Assembly: GCF_014195325.1 (NCBI RefSeq)
Contig: NZ_JACIBK010000018.1
Coordinates: 54,151 to 118,150, forward strand
DNA: 64,000 nucleotides
Direction: 5' to 3'
Origin: Rhizobium sp. BK650
GTDB taxonomy: Bacteria > Pseudomonadota > Alphaproteobacteria > Rhizobiales > Rhizobiaceae
The notes below the pieces were generated by a model. That model saw only the letters and a list, made by a program, of their open reading frames with translations. It made no database searches and was not told the DNA's origin. Of the stretch, positions 44,000 through 52,586 are shown in pieces (the first letter of the stretch is position 1; each line of letters starts with the position of its first letter). The position numbers and the translations under genes are program-made.

Positions 44000-44431
44000 C
44001 TCTCGGGAAGCATCCAAAGTCGTCGCAAATTTCAAGAAGGGGCGGCGGCTATAACACATGGAAGCGCCGGACCATCCGGGCGACGAACGGCGTGAAATGA
44101 TTTGCTTGAGAGAAGACGATGAAACTGGAGGCGTCTGTTGTTCGACAGTCGATTTTAGCGTGGGCCCTTCCTCGCCGCGATAGCACCTTGACCAGAGTGG
44201 CCGACGACTCCGCACTAAAGACAGAGGGCACTCGACCCGTCATGGGGAGCGCCCTCTTCACCCGGACACACCAAGCAGGCGAATTCATTTCGCGGCAGGC
44301 GGTCGTTGGTCGGGTGCGTCCTTTCAGGTGGGTTCACATTCGAACGCTTTCAAGATCGGAAGGATTGTCGCGGTTGTCCCCATCCAGGCAATGGCGTTCT
44401 TCGTCCTGATGAGCTTTTATGAAGGAATGCC
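44000..44431. other. Stretch with unassigned short frames
   Basis: Frames on plus (44119-44409) and minus (44049-44288) are open but show no recognisable domain or good start. Confidence 0.4.
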
Positions 44432-44569
44432 TCAGAGGCCGGGAGCGCCTCCTCGTGAGGGAGTGGGTCTCTCATAGGTGGTGACGGTGCCGTCGTCATT
44501 GGTCTTCGTCGCCTTCAGTATCAAAAGGTACCCTTCCAAGGGGACCCTCTGATACGTATCAGCCGGCAT
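44432..44569 (-). CDS. Small hypothetical protein (45 aa) overlapping the response regulator
   Basis: An ATG at 44569, inside the last codons of the response regulator, opens a 45-codon frame (LEGYLLILKATKTNDDGTVTTYE). GAGG lies 9 bp upstream. The 11-bp overlap suggests translational coupling. The composition is protein-like, but no family is known to me. Confidence 0.4.
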   Translation of the reverse strand: MPADTYQRVPLEGYLLILKATKTNDDGTVTTYERPTPSRGGAPGL

Positions 44570-44939
44570 ATCCAAGGACCTCGCCTTGGATGGTAGCTAT
44601 CAGCTGCCGACTCTCGTACGGCTTGGCGAAGAAGCGGACCCCCGTAGGAATATCCGATTGCGTTGTTCCACGATCACCGGATATCACCATGACCTTCACC
44701 GACGGCCAGCGTTCCTTCGTGAAGGTAGCGAGCGCCAGTCCGTCCAGTTCTCCGGGCATGCGGATGTCTGTTAACAACACGTCGATGTTCTGAGATGTCT
44801 CAAGGATGGCAATCGCGTCTGCATAATTGCTCGCTTCCAGTACCATCATACCGGCATCTTCGAGTAAGCACTTCGTTGCCAATCTGACCAAAGCCTCGTC
44901 GTCGACCAGGATTACGCTGATGGCTTTGTTTTTGATCAT
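44559..44939 (-). CDS. Single-domain response regulator (C)
   Basis: This 126-aa lone receiver has AISVILVDDEALVRLATKCLLEDAG, phospho-acceptor Asp in VLLTDIRMPGELDG, a Ser-Gly in MVISGDRG and Lys-Pro in FFAKPYES. I chose the ATG at 44939, since the Met five codons earlier lacks a ribosome site. The FAKPY variant is typical of receivers paired with hybrid and HWE kinases. It lies 84 bp downstream of the sRNA terminator on the same strand. Confidence 0.88.
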   Translation of the reverse strand: MIKNKAISVILVDDEALVRLATKCLLEDAGMMVLEASNYADAIAILETSQNIDVLLTDIRMPGELDGLALATFTKERWPSVKVMVISGDRGTTQSDIPTGVRFFAKPYESRQLIATIQGEVLGYAG

Positions 44940-45022
44940 ATTGCATTCTCTCATTTGGGGACCGACCGTCGGATGGGCAAGATGACCGAGCCGCGGGACT
45001 TGCCGACCCTAGTCGGGTGGAC

Positions 45023-45176
45023 AAAAAAAGCCCGTCGCGGGAGGAGGTGCGACAGGCTTCTTAATCACATGAGCGGCGGCCGGGAGGAGGATGCCGCAGT
45101 TCGATAGCGAGTGAACTCTGGGAGGAGGACGAGGTCACTCAAGTCCAAAGTATCGCGGGAGGATGCGACGCTTCGA
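45023..45176 (-). ncRNA. alpha-r14/NfeR1-like sRNA with four anti-Shine-Dalgarno hairpin loops
   Basis: On the minus strand four hairpins follow each other. Each displays a CCUCC-type motif in its loop: UCCUCCC at 45163-45157, and CCUCCUCCC at 45128-45120, 45090-45082 and 45047-45039. Stems are GUCGC/GCGAU, GAGUGA/UCACUC, GCGGC/GCCGC and an 11-bp final stem. The last hairpin is followed by seven U, making a rho-independent terminator. This is the layout of the alpha-r14 family (NfeR1 in Sinorhizobium), whose loops pair with Shine-Dalgarno regions of transport mRNAs. The usual family members have three such loops; this one has four. The 5' end is estimated. Confidence 0.75.
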
Positions 45177-45494
45177 TACATTCAATATATGCTTGTCTCG
45201 CCTAGAGAGTAGGCAAGTTTGCGCAATGGAGCCATGCGCTATGCACGTGTCGAAGTCGTCATTTTTGCCCGAAGATTGTTCGCTGTGGCGAAGCTCCCTG
45301 ACTGACGGTCCGTCTGTAAAGCTAGTGGGCTGGGTCGATCGCTTACTGAAGCATTTTCCGTTATCATTCAGTCGTTGTTGACTTGGCGCTTAAACGAAAT
45401 CCGTAATTGACGCGGGCAGTGCAAAAGCCCCAGAGCACATGCTGGCTTCTAACCTTGACGAGCGATTAGATCAGAGAGCGGCGCGCTTTCGGTC
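45177..45494. other. Region upstream of the sRNA
   Basis: An AT-rich TATATT (minus strand, near 45187) may be the sRNA -10 element. An interrupted inverted repeat (CTTGCCTA...TAGG...CAAG, about 45193-45218) could be a regulator site. No protein gene is supported. Confidence 0.4.
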
Positions 45495-46150
45495 ATGGGA
45501 GAGAATGAATTGAACGAAACTGAACAGCTTTGGGAATGGCGCGAGAAGATCGCAAACCTTTATTACCAGGTGCGTTTCAACGAGGATGTGACCGATGCCT
45601 GGAGAATTTGGTGTGAAACTCGTTCGAGATGTTTCGCGACCACCCTCAGTCCCCAATCGAAGCACAAGACCGTAAGACCTATCACGGGCCGACAACGTTT
45701 CCTTATGATGCATCGTTTCCCCTGGCGGTGGAGCTCGTTCCAGTAACCCCGGATCACATGACCATCGCTACGGGATCGGATGGTGAGTTGTCGATGCGTT
45801 CGTTCGCACGCACCACCGGTTTGGACGCTAGACTTGGTGGCGAACTGACCCTTTACTGGATTGAGGGTTACGGCGGTGGCGTCTTCCTGCCGTTTGCCGA
45901 TGCGACATCAGGAAGCGAGACGTATGGTGGCGGCCGATACCTTCTTGACACCATCAAGGGAGCAGATCTCGGGGTTGTCCGGCCAGACGGTAAATTAGTG
46001 CTCGATTTCAACTTCTCCTATTTTCCTTCGTGCGCTTATTCATCTCGCTACGTCTGCCCATTAGCACCATCGGGCAATCGGCTGGCCGGCGCGGTAAGAG
46101 CCGGAGAACGGCATCCCATTTTCGGCATGAAAGCGTCTAGTGCAGAATTC
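45495..46150 (+). pseudogene. DUF1684 gene, frameshifted
   Basis: The N-terminal part (LWEWREKIANLYYQVRF, then DAWRIW) is in one frame from the ATG at 45495. The rest (MFRDHPQSPI, GGGRYLLDTIKGADLG, LVLDFNFSYFPSCAYSSRYVCPLAPSGNRL) is in another from about 45629. One lost G near 45627 (expected Ser-Glu-Met-Phe-Arg) explains it. Beyond RAGERHP the frame runs on to 46438 without similarity, so the natural stop was probably also lost. DUF1684 proteins carry a conserved Cys-containing PSCAY motif and have no settled function. Confidence 0.75.
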
Positions 46151-46262
46151 TTGACCCGCAACATAAGGGGCCTGAACGCAGGTGATCGTTCATCTACGAT
46201 CCATCGCTCCGGCCTTCATATCAGACAATTCCTCTTAGAAGAGAAGGCAGAACGTTCGCACC

Positions 46263-46287
46263 GGAACTTGGGCTCCGGACGCCCGTT
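46263..46287 (+). promoter_or_regulatory. EcfG/RpoE2 promoter, exact consensus
   Basis: GGAAC, 16 bases, CGTT, 30 bp upstream of the DUF2934 gene. Confidence 0.82.
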
Positions 46288-46317
46288 TAAGGCTTACATC
46301 AAGCAAGGAGCTTTTCC

Positions 46318-46560
46318 ATGGGAGATCGCGAGCAAGCACGACGGGAGCGCGCCTACAGAATCTGGGAGGCAAAAGGTCGCCCCGAAGGACGCCATCTCGA
46401 TCACTGGCGACGCGCAGACGAGGACGGCGAAGCAGTAGAGACCGACGCCGCCGAGGTGACCGACGCAAACCAGGAAGCCGACCGCCATTTCAATGGCCAG
46501 GGCGCAGAAGCGCCATCAGCGGTAGATCTCAGGCCGCCTTCCGTGTCGAGCGCTGACTGA
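46318..46560 (+). CDS. DUF2934-domain protein
   Basis: This 80-aa acidic protein carries the DUF2934 signature RERAYRIWEAKGRPEGRHLDHWRRA (residues 9-33). AAGGAG lies 8 bp upstream of the ATG and an exact EcfG promoter lies upstream. The tail is Asp/Glu-rich. With 18411-18746 this makes two DUF2934 genes in the window, both under EcfG-type promoters. Function is unknown. Confidence 0.88.
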   Translation: MGDREQARRERAYRIWEAKGRPEGRHLDHWRRADEDGEAVETDAAEVTDANQEADRHFNGQGAEAPSAVDLRPPSVSSAD

Positions 46561-46945
46561 CAAGTACCCGATGGCCTGCACTGAGGGCCAGCCTTTTGGG
46601 CGCAGCGGTCCGAACGGCAATGCCGGGTCTAGATTCCTTGTCAGGAACCTTGACCAGTCGTGCATTTCCCAGTTGGATATGAAAATCTCGGACATCCTCC
46701 GCTGGCACGGAGTGATGTAGGTGCGGCCTGCCCCTCTGGCGCATTGCCTCCATCCTCTCCGTCCCCTGCTACCGGGCACGGCCTTCGGGTGGGCTCGGGA
46801 CGTTTCCGGCAGTCGCAGCCATTCTTCACATTAGTGCGCCATGTGATGGCTCCCACTATCGAAACGGCGCGCAGTGTTGAGCGTGTCCCCTTGTTATCGC
46901 GTTCAAGCGGCTTAACTTCACATCTGTTTCCATAGGGTCGATAGA
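46561..46945. other. Intergenic stretch without a supported gene
   Basis: Minus-strand frames (for example 46529-46753) are open but unrecognised. Confidence 0.4.
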
Positions 46946-48768
46946 GTGTCTGCAATCGAATTGAACAATGAAACCGCGTATGCCGGAATAGCGGACATGA
47001 TCGAGCGGGGGCTCTGGGACGACTCCGTCGTGGGACCGCCGTCGGAATGGCCTGACTGTCTGAAGTCCGCCGTGGACATCATGCTTCCTTCACATGCACA
47101 GATCGTGATGTTCTGGGGCGACCAGTATGCAGCCCTTTATAACGACGCCTACGCTCCCACGATCGGCCTCAGGCATCCGCGTGCGTTGGGAAGACCGGCA
47201 AAGGAGAACTGGGGCGAGCTCTGGGATGACCTTAAGCCTTTGTTGGATCGCGTCCTTCATGGTGGCGAGACGGTTTCCGCCAGGGATCGACAGTTTTACA
47301 TCGAGCGCCACGGACATCCCGAAACCGTCTATTTCGACATTTCCTATTCGCCGAAGACGAAACCGGTAGCGTCCGCGGGGTGTTCTGCATCGTCAGCGAG
47401 ACGACAGAAAGAGTGCGTTCGCAGCAAGCGCTCAAGGAGAGCGAGGAACGTCTGCGGGCGCTATTTTCCCAGTCCGCCGCAGGTATCGGCCAGACCGACC
47501 TTCAGGGCCGGATGACCCTCGTCAACCAGCGCTTCTGCGAGATGCTCGGCTACCAGCGGGAGGAGCTTGTGGGCATCCGTTTTCAGGACTTGACGTTTCC
47601 GGACGACCGTCAGGAAGCTGAACGGCTTTTCATGCACCTTGCCGAGACCGGCGAACCCTTCGATATGGAAAAGAGATGCGTGCGGAAAGACGGAAGTCTC
47701 GTATGGACGGCTGTCTCGGTCTCTGCTCTCACAGATGACGATGGTTCAATCCGGCAGGTAGGCTTCATCGCCATTGACATCTCGGCCAGGAAGAGCGCCC
47801 AGGAAGCGGAGCGCCTGCTTGCGTCAATTATCGCTTCCTCCAACGACGCCATCCTCAGTATCGATCTCGGCATGACGATCACCAACTGGAATGCGGCTGC
47901 CGAGAGGCTCTACGGATACACTCGAGACGAGGCGGTGGGAAAGTCGGTCCTGATGCTCCTCCCGGAAGGACGTCATGACGAGGAGCCGGAAATTCTTCGG
48001 CAAGTCAGCGCCGGAAAGGTCGTGGAACCTTACGAGACGCAGCGTCGAAGAAAAGATGGCGGTCTGGTAGACGTCCAGCTGAGCGTTTCCCCGATCTACG
48101 ACAGCAATGGAACAACGATCGGCGCTTCCAAGGTGGCGCACGACATCACGGCCCGAAAGGAGGCCGAACGTCTTCAAACGGTGCTGACCAGCGAGCTCAA
48201 TCACCGCGTCAAGAATACGTTCTCCACTGTCATTGCTATTGCAAGACAGACCCTGGATCGGGATGGAACAGATCGGAACCAAGTGAGCGCATTCCAGGAT
48301 CGCCTCATTTCGATGGCGAAGGCACACGATCTGCTCACGCATCGCGACTGGCAACGAGCTGACTTGGGAGAGTTAGTCAGCCAAGTGCTGGAGCCCTACC
48401 CTCCTGAGCGGTTCGACATCGAGGGCTGCGCTGTGCTGTTGCCTCAGAAGGCCGTTCTCTCGTTTTCGCTCGCAATCCATGAGCTTGCAACGAACGCCGC
48501 AAAATATGGAGCATTGTCTGTCGCTCAAGGGAGGGTCTCGATCTCCTGGAGCTATGAGGAGGCCATCACGAGGCTGCGGTTCAGATGGGTCGAGCGGGAT
48601 GGCCCGACAGTACAACCGCCGTCCCGGAAAGGCTTTGGTTCGCGTCTGGTCGAGAGGCTTCTGGCAGCCGAGCTGAATGGCCGTTCGACAATCAACTACG
48701 ATCCTGCCGGTGTCATCTGCGAGATCGAGGCGATCTTGGATCCGGACGCAGCACCGGAGCGACGATAG
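46946..48768 (+). pseudogene. PAS-PAS-PAS HWE histidine kinase, frameshifted
   Basis: From a GTG at 46946 the first frame encodes a PAS-like sensor (IADMIERGLWDDSVVGPPSEWP, YNDAYAPTIG, DISYSP). A one-base loss near 47353 shifts it, and the second frame continues VRGVFCIVSETTERV, then two PAS domains (about 47440-47780 and 47815-48145) and an HWE kinase core (ELNHRVKNTFSTVIAIA; HELATNAAKYGALSV). Corrected, it is about 607 aa. All kinase motifs are intact downstream of the break. The 462-aa second frame has an internal ATG at 47380 and could be made as a shorter kinase. Confidence 0.8.
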
Positions 48769-49011
48769 CTGGTCTTCGGCCATGTTCTGTCATGCTCGCG
48801 TCTCCCGTCTTTTCTCCGCAAGCGCCCAATTTTCGCTTATCGCTGCATGCCGTGTGGATCCTTGAAGCGGAAATTCTGCCGCCTAACTGTTTTCCTGCCT
48901 TCATCGATGGAGCGGATCACGGTCGGGCAAGGACCGCTGTCGCCGAGGGAGAAGCGGGAACTCGACGAACCCACAATGCATTACACCGAGGCTAGAAACC
49001 ATTAGGTCCCT

Positions 49012-50136
49012 ATGCAGGAAAACGACCAGAAACGAGCTGAAGCGCGAGATGCCGGGGAGCGCCTTGTTAGCCGCCACGTTCGCGAAGACCCCTTTGCCGC
49101 AGCGTTCAAAGCGACGCGTATGCCGATGATTGTCACCGATCCAAATCAGGCCGATAATCCCATCATCTTTTGCAATGCCGCATTCGAAAAGCTGACCGGC
49201 TATTCGAGCAGCGAAGCGGTAGGTCGCAACTGCCGCTTCCTTCAAGGCCCGGAGACGAACCTGGAAACGGTGGGTCGCATTCGCGCCGCAATCAGCGCCG
49301 GTTCCGATATCGCCATCGACATCTTGAACTACAAGAAGGATGGCGAACCCTTCTGGAACGCCCTGTTCCTATCTCCGGTGCGCGACGATAATGACAAGAT
49401 TATCTACTTCTTCGCCTCCCAGCTCGACTTCACCAATGTGAAATCACGGGAGGCCGATCTCGCCGCCGCACGTCATCGCGCAGAAGAGGAAGTCGCCGCG
49501 CACACCGAGAAGCTGGAGGCTGCACTCAAAGCCAGGTCGCTGCTCGTCCACGAGGTCGATCACCGCGTCAAGAACAACCTGCTGACCATGGCGTCGATCG
49601 TAAAACTCCAGACCCGGCTTACCAGGGACGAAGGGCAGAAGCGCGTTTTGAGGTCCGTGCTAAATCGCGTGGAGGCCTTAAGCACCGTTCAAAGGAAACT
49701 GTTCACGCTGGAGGACGTCTCGCGCTTCGACGTCGCGGATTTCACGAAGGAACTCGTCACCGATCTTGTCGAAGCTGTTGGGCGCAAGGATATCCGGCTG
49801 ACGCTTGATCTGCATCCCCTCTATGTACCGGCCGTAAAGGCGACACCGCTGTCGCTGATCGTCAACGAGCTCGTTGGCGACGCCGTCCGGCGGGGCTTAA
49901 GCGACGGTGGTGGCGACATCCATGTCGTCGTCAAACGGTTGAACGGCCATTTCCTAATCAGAGTGGAAGACACCTCCATACCGGTTGAGGTCGATGCAGA
50001 TACGGCCGAGATCGGTCGCATTCTTCTCGAAACCTCTGCCAAGCAGGTTGATGCGAAAATCGAGAAGCGGATCGAGGGGCATCGAACAACAGTCGATGTC
50101 ACTTTGCTCGTAGATGCACAGGAGAGCGCGCATTGA
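49012..50136 (+). CDS. LOV-domain HWE histidine kinase, ATP-binding domain degenerate
   Basis: This 374-aa soluble protein has a LOV photosensory domain (about residues 28-142) with the flavin motif GRNCRFLQG at 71-79, where Cys74 would form the blue-light adduct. A helical linker and an HWE/HisKA_2 dimerisation domain with VDHRVKNNLL (His184) follow. The ATP-binding domain departs from the family: the N-box reads NELVGDA, with Asp290 in place of the conserved Asn, and the DxGxG glycines are missing (VEDTSIP). It may be inactive as a kinase and serve as a light-regulated scaffold or phosphatase. The next gene, a response regulator, overlaps its stop. Confidence 0.88.
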   Translation: MQENDQKRAEARDAGERLVSRHVREDPFAAAFKATRMPMIVTDPNQADNPIIFCNAAFEKLTGYSSSEAVGRNCRFLQGPETNLETVGRIRAAISAGSDIAIDILNYKKDGEPFWNALFLSPVRDDNDKIIYFFASQLDFTNVKSREADLAAARHRAEEEVAAHTEKLEAALKARSLLVHEVDHRVKNNLLTMASIVKLQTRLTRDEGQKRVLRSVLNRVEALSTVQRKLFTLEDVSRFDVADFTKELVTDLVEAVGRKDIRLTLDLHPLYVPAVKATPLSLIVNELVGDAVRRGLSDGGGDIHVVVKRLNGHFLIRVEDTSIPVEVDADTAEIGRILLETSAKQVDAKIEKRIEGHRTTVDVTLLVDAQESAH

Positions 50137-50609
50137 AGGTCATGATTGTCGAAGATGAGATGTTGCTCGCCATGGAGCTTGAAACCGAGGTTGAAATGGC
50201 CGGACACGAAGTTAGTGGCATGGCGATGAACCGCAGGCAGGTGGACGACCTTCTGCAAGCGCATCGTCCGGATTTCGCTTTTGTCGATATCCATCTTCAG
50301 GACGGTCCAACCGGGATCGAGGTCGGGCGCGATCTGGCATCCAAAGGCATTCCGTATGTGTTCGTCAGCGGTAATATCAAAAAGATCCCCGCGGACTTCG
50401 CAGGCGCCCTTGGCGCGATCGAAAAGCCCTATACGATGAACGGCATGACGAATGCTCTTGCCTATATCTCAGCAATCCTGATGGGTGAGGAAGATATATC
50501 CCCTCCCGCAAGCCTTGTGCTCGCGGACGACGCTCGGACCATCCTGTTTGCAGGCGCACGGAGTTCGACGTCATTCTGGGAAGCTCAGGATAACCTCAAC
50601 GAACGGTAA
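50133..50609 (+). CDS. Response regulator partner of the LOV kinase
   Basis: This 158-aa protein is a receiver (KVMIVEDEMLLAMELETEVEM, Asp in FAFVDIHLQDGPTG, VFVSGNIKK, EKPYT) with a ~35-aa tail of unknown role. The TTG at 50133 overlaps the kinase stop and has AGGAG 8 bp upstream, so coupled translation is likely; an ATG at 50142 is the alternative. VSGN in place of the usual Thr-Ala region is common in receivers of HWE kinases. Confidence 0.88.
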   Translation: MKVMIVEDEMLLAMELETEVEMAGHEVSGMAMNRRQVDDLLQAHRPDFAFVDIHLQDGPTGIEVGRDLASKGIPYVFVSGNIKKIPADFAGALGAIEKPYTMNGMTNALAYISAILMGEEDISPPASLVLADDARTILFAGARSSTSFWEAQDNLNER

Positions 50610-50908
50610 GGCGGTGCGGCAAGCAATCTGTTGGCTGAGCGGATATCCCGCTTGCTCGGGCCATGTTGGAACCACCGCTGTGAAGGCTGGTGGGCTGACT
50701 TGACCTTCGTCGTGCGACCTAGACGAGTTACACGGCGTTGCGAAAGTTCGGAGCCAACGTGACGAATTTTTCCGATCCGTGTCTCGGTCAAGTGACCGAG
50801 CCGTGGCGAGAACGTGGGAGACTTAGAGCAGCAAAGCCTCTTCGGAAAAGGCAACCCCGCATTTTCGCGAGCGTTGCCTGATCATAAACCAATAGCAGGA
50901 ATGCGAGC
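50610..50908. other. Intergenic region with a perfect inverted repeat
   Basis: An 8-bp perfect inverted repeat with a 2-nt centre (CTCGGTCA..TGACCGAG, 50783-50800) lies here, possibly a regulator site or hairpin. I see no gene. Confidence 0.4.
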
Positions 50909-51523
50909 TCAGGCCGCCTTGGCGATATCGTCGCTGTGGCGGATTTCCGTGCCGAGCACCTTCAGGCATTCGCGGATGAATGCAGCAAGCGCGGTCCATC
51001 CCTTCGCGGAAACCATAGTGCCATCGACATACGCTTCCGTCGGCGACAGATCGATATAGGTGCCGCCTGCAAGCGTGACTTCCGGCTCGCAAGCCCCGAG
51101 AGCACCGACCTTCTTGCCGCGAACCACACCGTCGACGGCAATCAGAATCTGGACACCGTGGCAAATCGTAAAGATCGGTTTTTGCTTCTCGTGAAAATGC
51201 CGCACGATTGCCTGGACGCGTTTATCGGTGCGGATATATTCGGGGCCGCGACCGCCTGCGCAATAGACTGCATGATATTGATCGAGCTGCGCTTCCGCTT
51301 CCGAGAAGGTCTTGTTGATCGTGAAGAAGTGCCCGAGCTTCTCCGTATATGTCTGATCGCCCTCGAAATCGTGGAGCGAGGTCTTGATCAGATCGCCGGC
51401 CTTCTTGTCGGGGCAGATCACGTGGACCGTGTGGCCGACTGCCTCCATCGCCTGCTGATAGACATAGATTTCGTATTCCTCGGTAAATTCACCGGTCAGC
51501 ATCAGTATCTTCTTACCAGGCAT
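50909..51523 (-). CDS. DJ-1/PfpI-family protein in the sugar transport operon
   Basis: This 204-aa protein has MPGKKILMLTGEFTEEYEIYVYQQAMEAVGH, AVYCAGGRGPEYI and the nucleophile-elbow FTICHGVQILIA (Cys about residue 120). It is a DJ-1/ThiJ class member of unknown reaction. It is the last gene of the minus-strand ABC transporter operon, 62 bp after the binding-protein gene. Its presence there suggests it acts on the imported compound or protects against a reactive intermediate such as an aldehyde. Confidence 0.85.
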   Translation of the reverse strand: MPGKKILMLTGEFTEEYEIYVYQQAMEAVGHTVHVICPDKKAGDLIKTSLHDFEGDQTYTEKLGHFFTINKTFSEAEAQLDQYHAVYCAGGRGPEYIRTDKRVQAIVRHFHEKQKPIFTICHGVQILIAVDGVVRGKKVGALGACEPEVTLAGGTYIDLSPTEAYVDGTMVSAKGWTALAAFIRECLKVLGTEIRHSDDIAKAA

Positions 51524-51585
51524 GATCTACTCCTCTTCTTCATGCAATGGGGCGGCGGCTGCGGCCGCCCCTGGTTTTGGTCTCA

Positions 51586-52533
51586 TTAGAACGGAGAATT
51601 GGGGAAATAGTATTCCTTGGCGTTCTCCTGGGTGATCAGCGGCGCATCCAGCTTGACCGTGCCTCGTACCGGCGCCTGGCCAACAATATTAGCAACGGTC
51701 ATGTAGATGGCGGTCTTGATCATGGCAGGCGGATAGGGTGTCTCGACCGGCGTCATCTTATCGCCGTCGATCACCTTCTTGACGATGTCCTTCATACCAT
51801 TGCCGCCAAGGGCAAGCTTGATGTCCTTGCGGCCAGATTCCTTGACGGCCTCGAGCACACCGAGAAGCATGTCGTCGTCATTTGCCCAGACAGCATCGAT
51901 CTGCGGGTATTTAGCAAGATAATCCTGCATCAGCTTGAAGGCGTCATCACTGTTCCAGTTCGCGTACTGGATGTCCAGAACCTTGAGATCGGTTCCCTTG
52001 ATGGCATCCTGAAAGCCCTGGATGCGTTCATCGTCGATGACCGTCGGAATGCCGCGCAAGACGACGAGATTGCCTTTGCCGCCTAGCTTGTCGATCATGA
52101 ACTTCGCTGTATTGCGGCCAACGGCGATGTTGTCACCGGCAAGGTAGAGGTCCTGTATGGACTGGTCGTTCAGGCCACGGTCCACGACAGTGATGAAAGT
52201 GCCGGCATCCTTGACCGCCTTGACCGGCGTCGTCAGTTCTTCGGATGTATAGGGCAGGATGACTAGCGCATCGAGCTTGCGTCCCGCGGAAAGATCTTCA
52301 AGCGCACTCACCTGCGCCGTTGCCGAAGGCGAGGTCTTCACAACGACCTCGACATTCGGAAAGGCGGCATTGACTTCCTTTGCGGCAGCTTGAGCGTGAT
52401 AGACGATGCCTGCTGTCCAGCCGTGGTCGGCTGCCGGGATCGACACGGCAACAACCTTTTTATCTGCCGAAAGGGCCGGGCCGGCGAGCAGAACCGTACT
52501 GACGGCCAGGGCCGCAATCCATTTTCTAGACAT
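51586..52533 (-). CDS. Sugar-type ABC transporter substrate-binding protein
   Basis: This 315-aa periplasmic protein has a signal peptide (cleavage after PALSA) and a periplasmic-binding-protein type 1 fold (VVAVSIPAADHGWTAGIVYHAQ, VVDRGLNDQS, VWANDDDMLLGVLEAV, ALGGNGMKDI). It belongs to the ribose/xylose binding-protein class. The ligand cannot be read. GGGAGG precedes the ATG. It lies downstream of the permease and ATPase genes. Confidence 0.92.
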   Translation of the reverse strand: MSRKWIAALAVSTVLLAGPALSADKKVVAVSIPAADHGWTAGIVYHAQAAAKEVNAAFPNVEVVVKTSPSATAQVSALEDLSAGRKLDALVILPYTSEELTTPVKAVKDAGTFITVVDRGLNDQSIQDLYLAGDNIAVGRNTAKFMIDKLGGKGNLVVLRGIPTVIDDERIQGFQDAIKGTDLKVLDIQYANWNSDDAFKLMQDYLAKYPQIDAVWANDDDMLLGVLEAVKESGRKDIKLALGGNGMKDIVKKVIDGDKMTPVETPYPPAMIKTAIYMTVANIVGQAPVRGTVKLDAPLITQENAKEYYFPNSPF

Positions 52534-52586
52534 TCATTCCTCCCAGAATCGGACCACAAACATCAATCCGCGCGGTCCGGACGCGG

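Noticed and set aside
45030..45165. GGGAGGAGG repeats read as ribosome-binding sites or as a direct repeat array
   Set aside because: No start codons follow at proper distance. On the minus strand each lies in a hairpin loop, which the sRNA explains.
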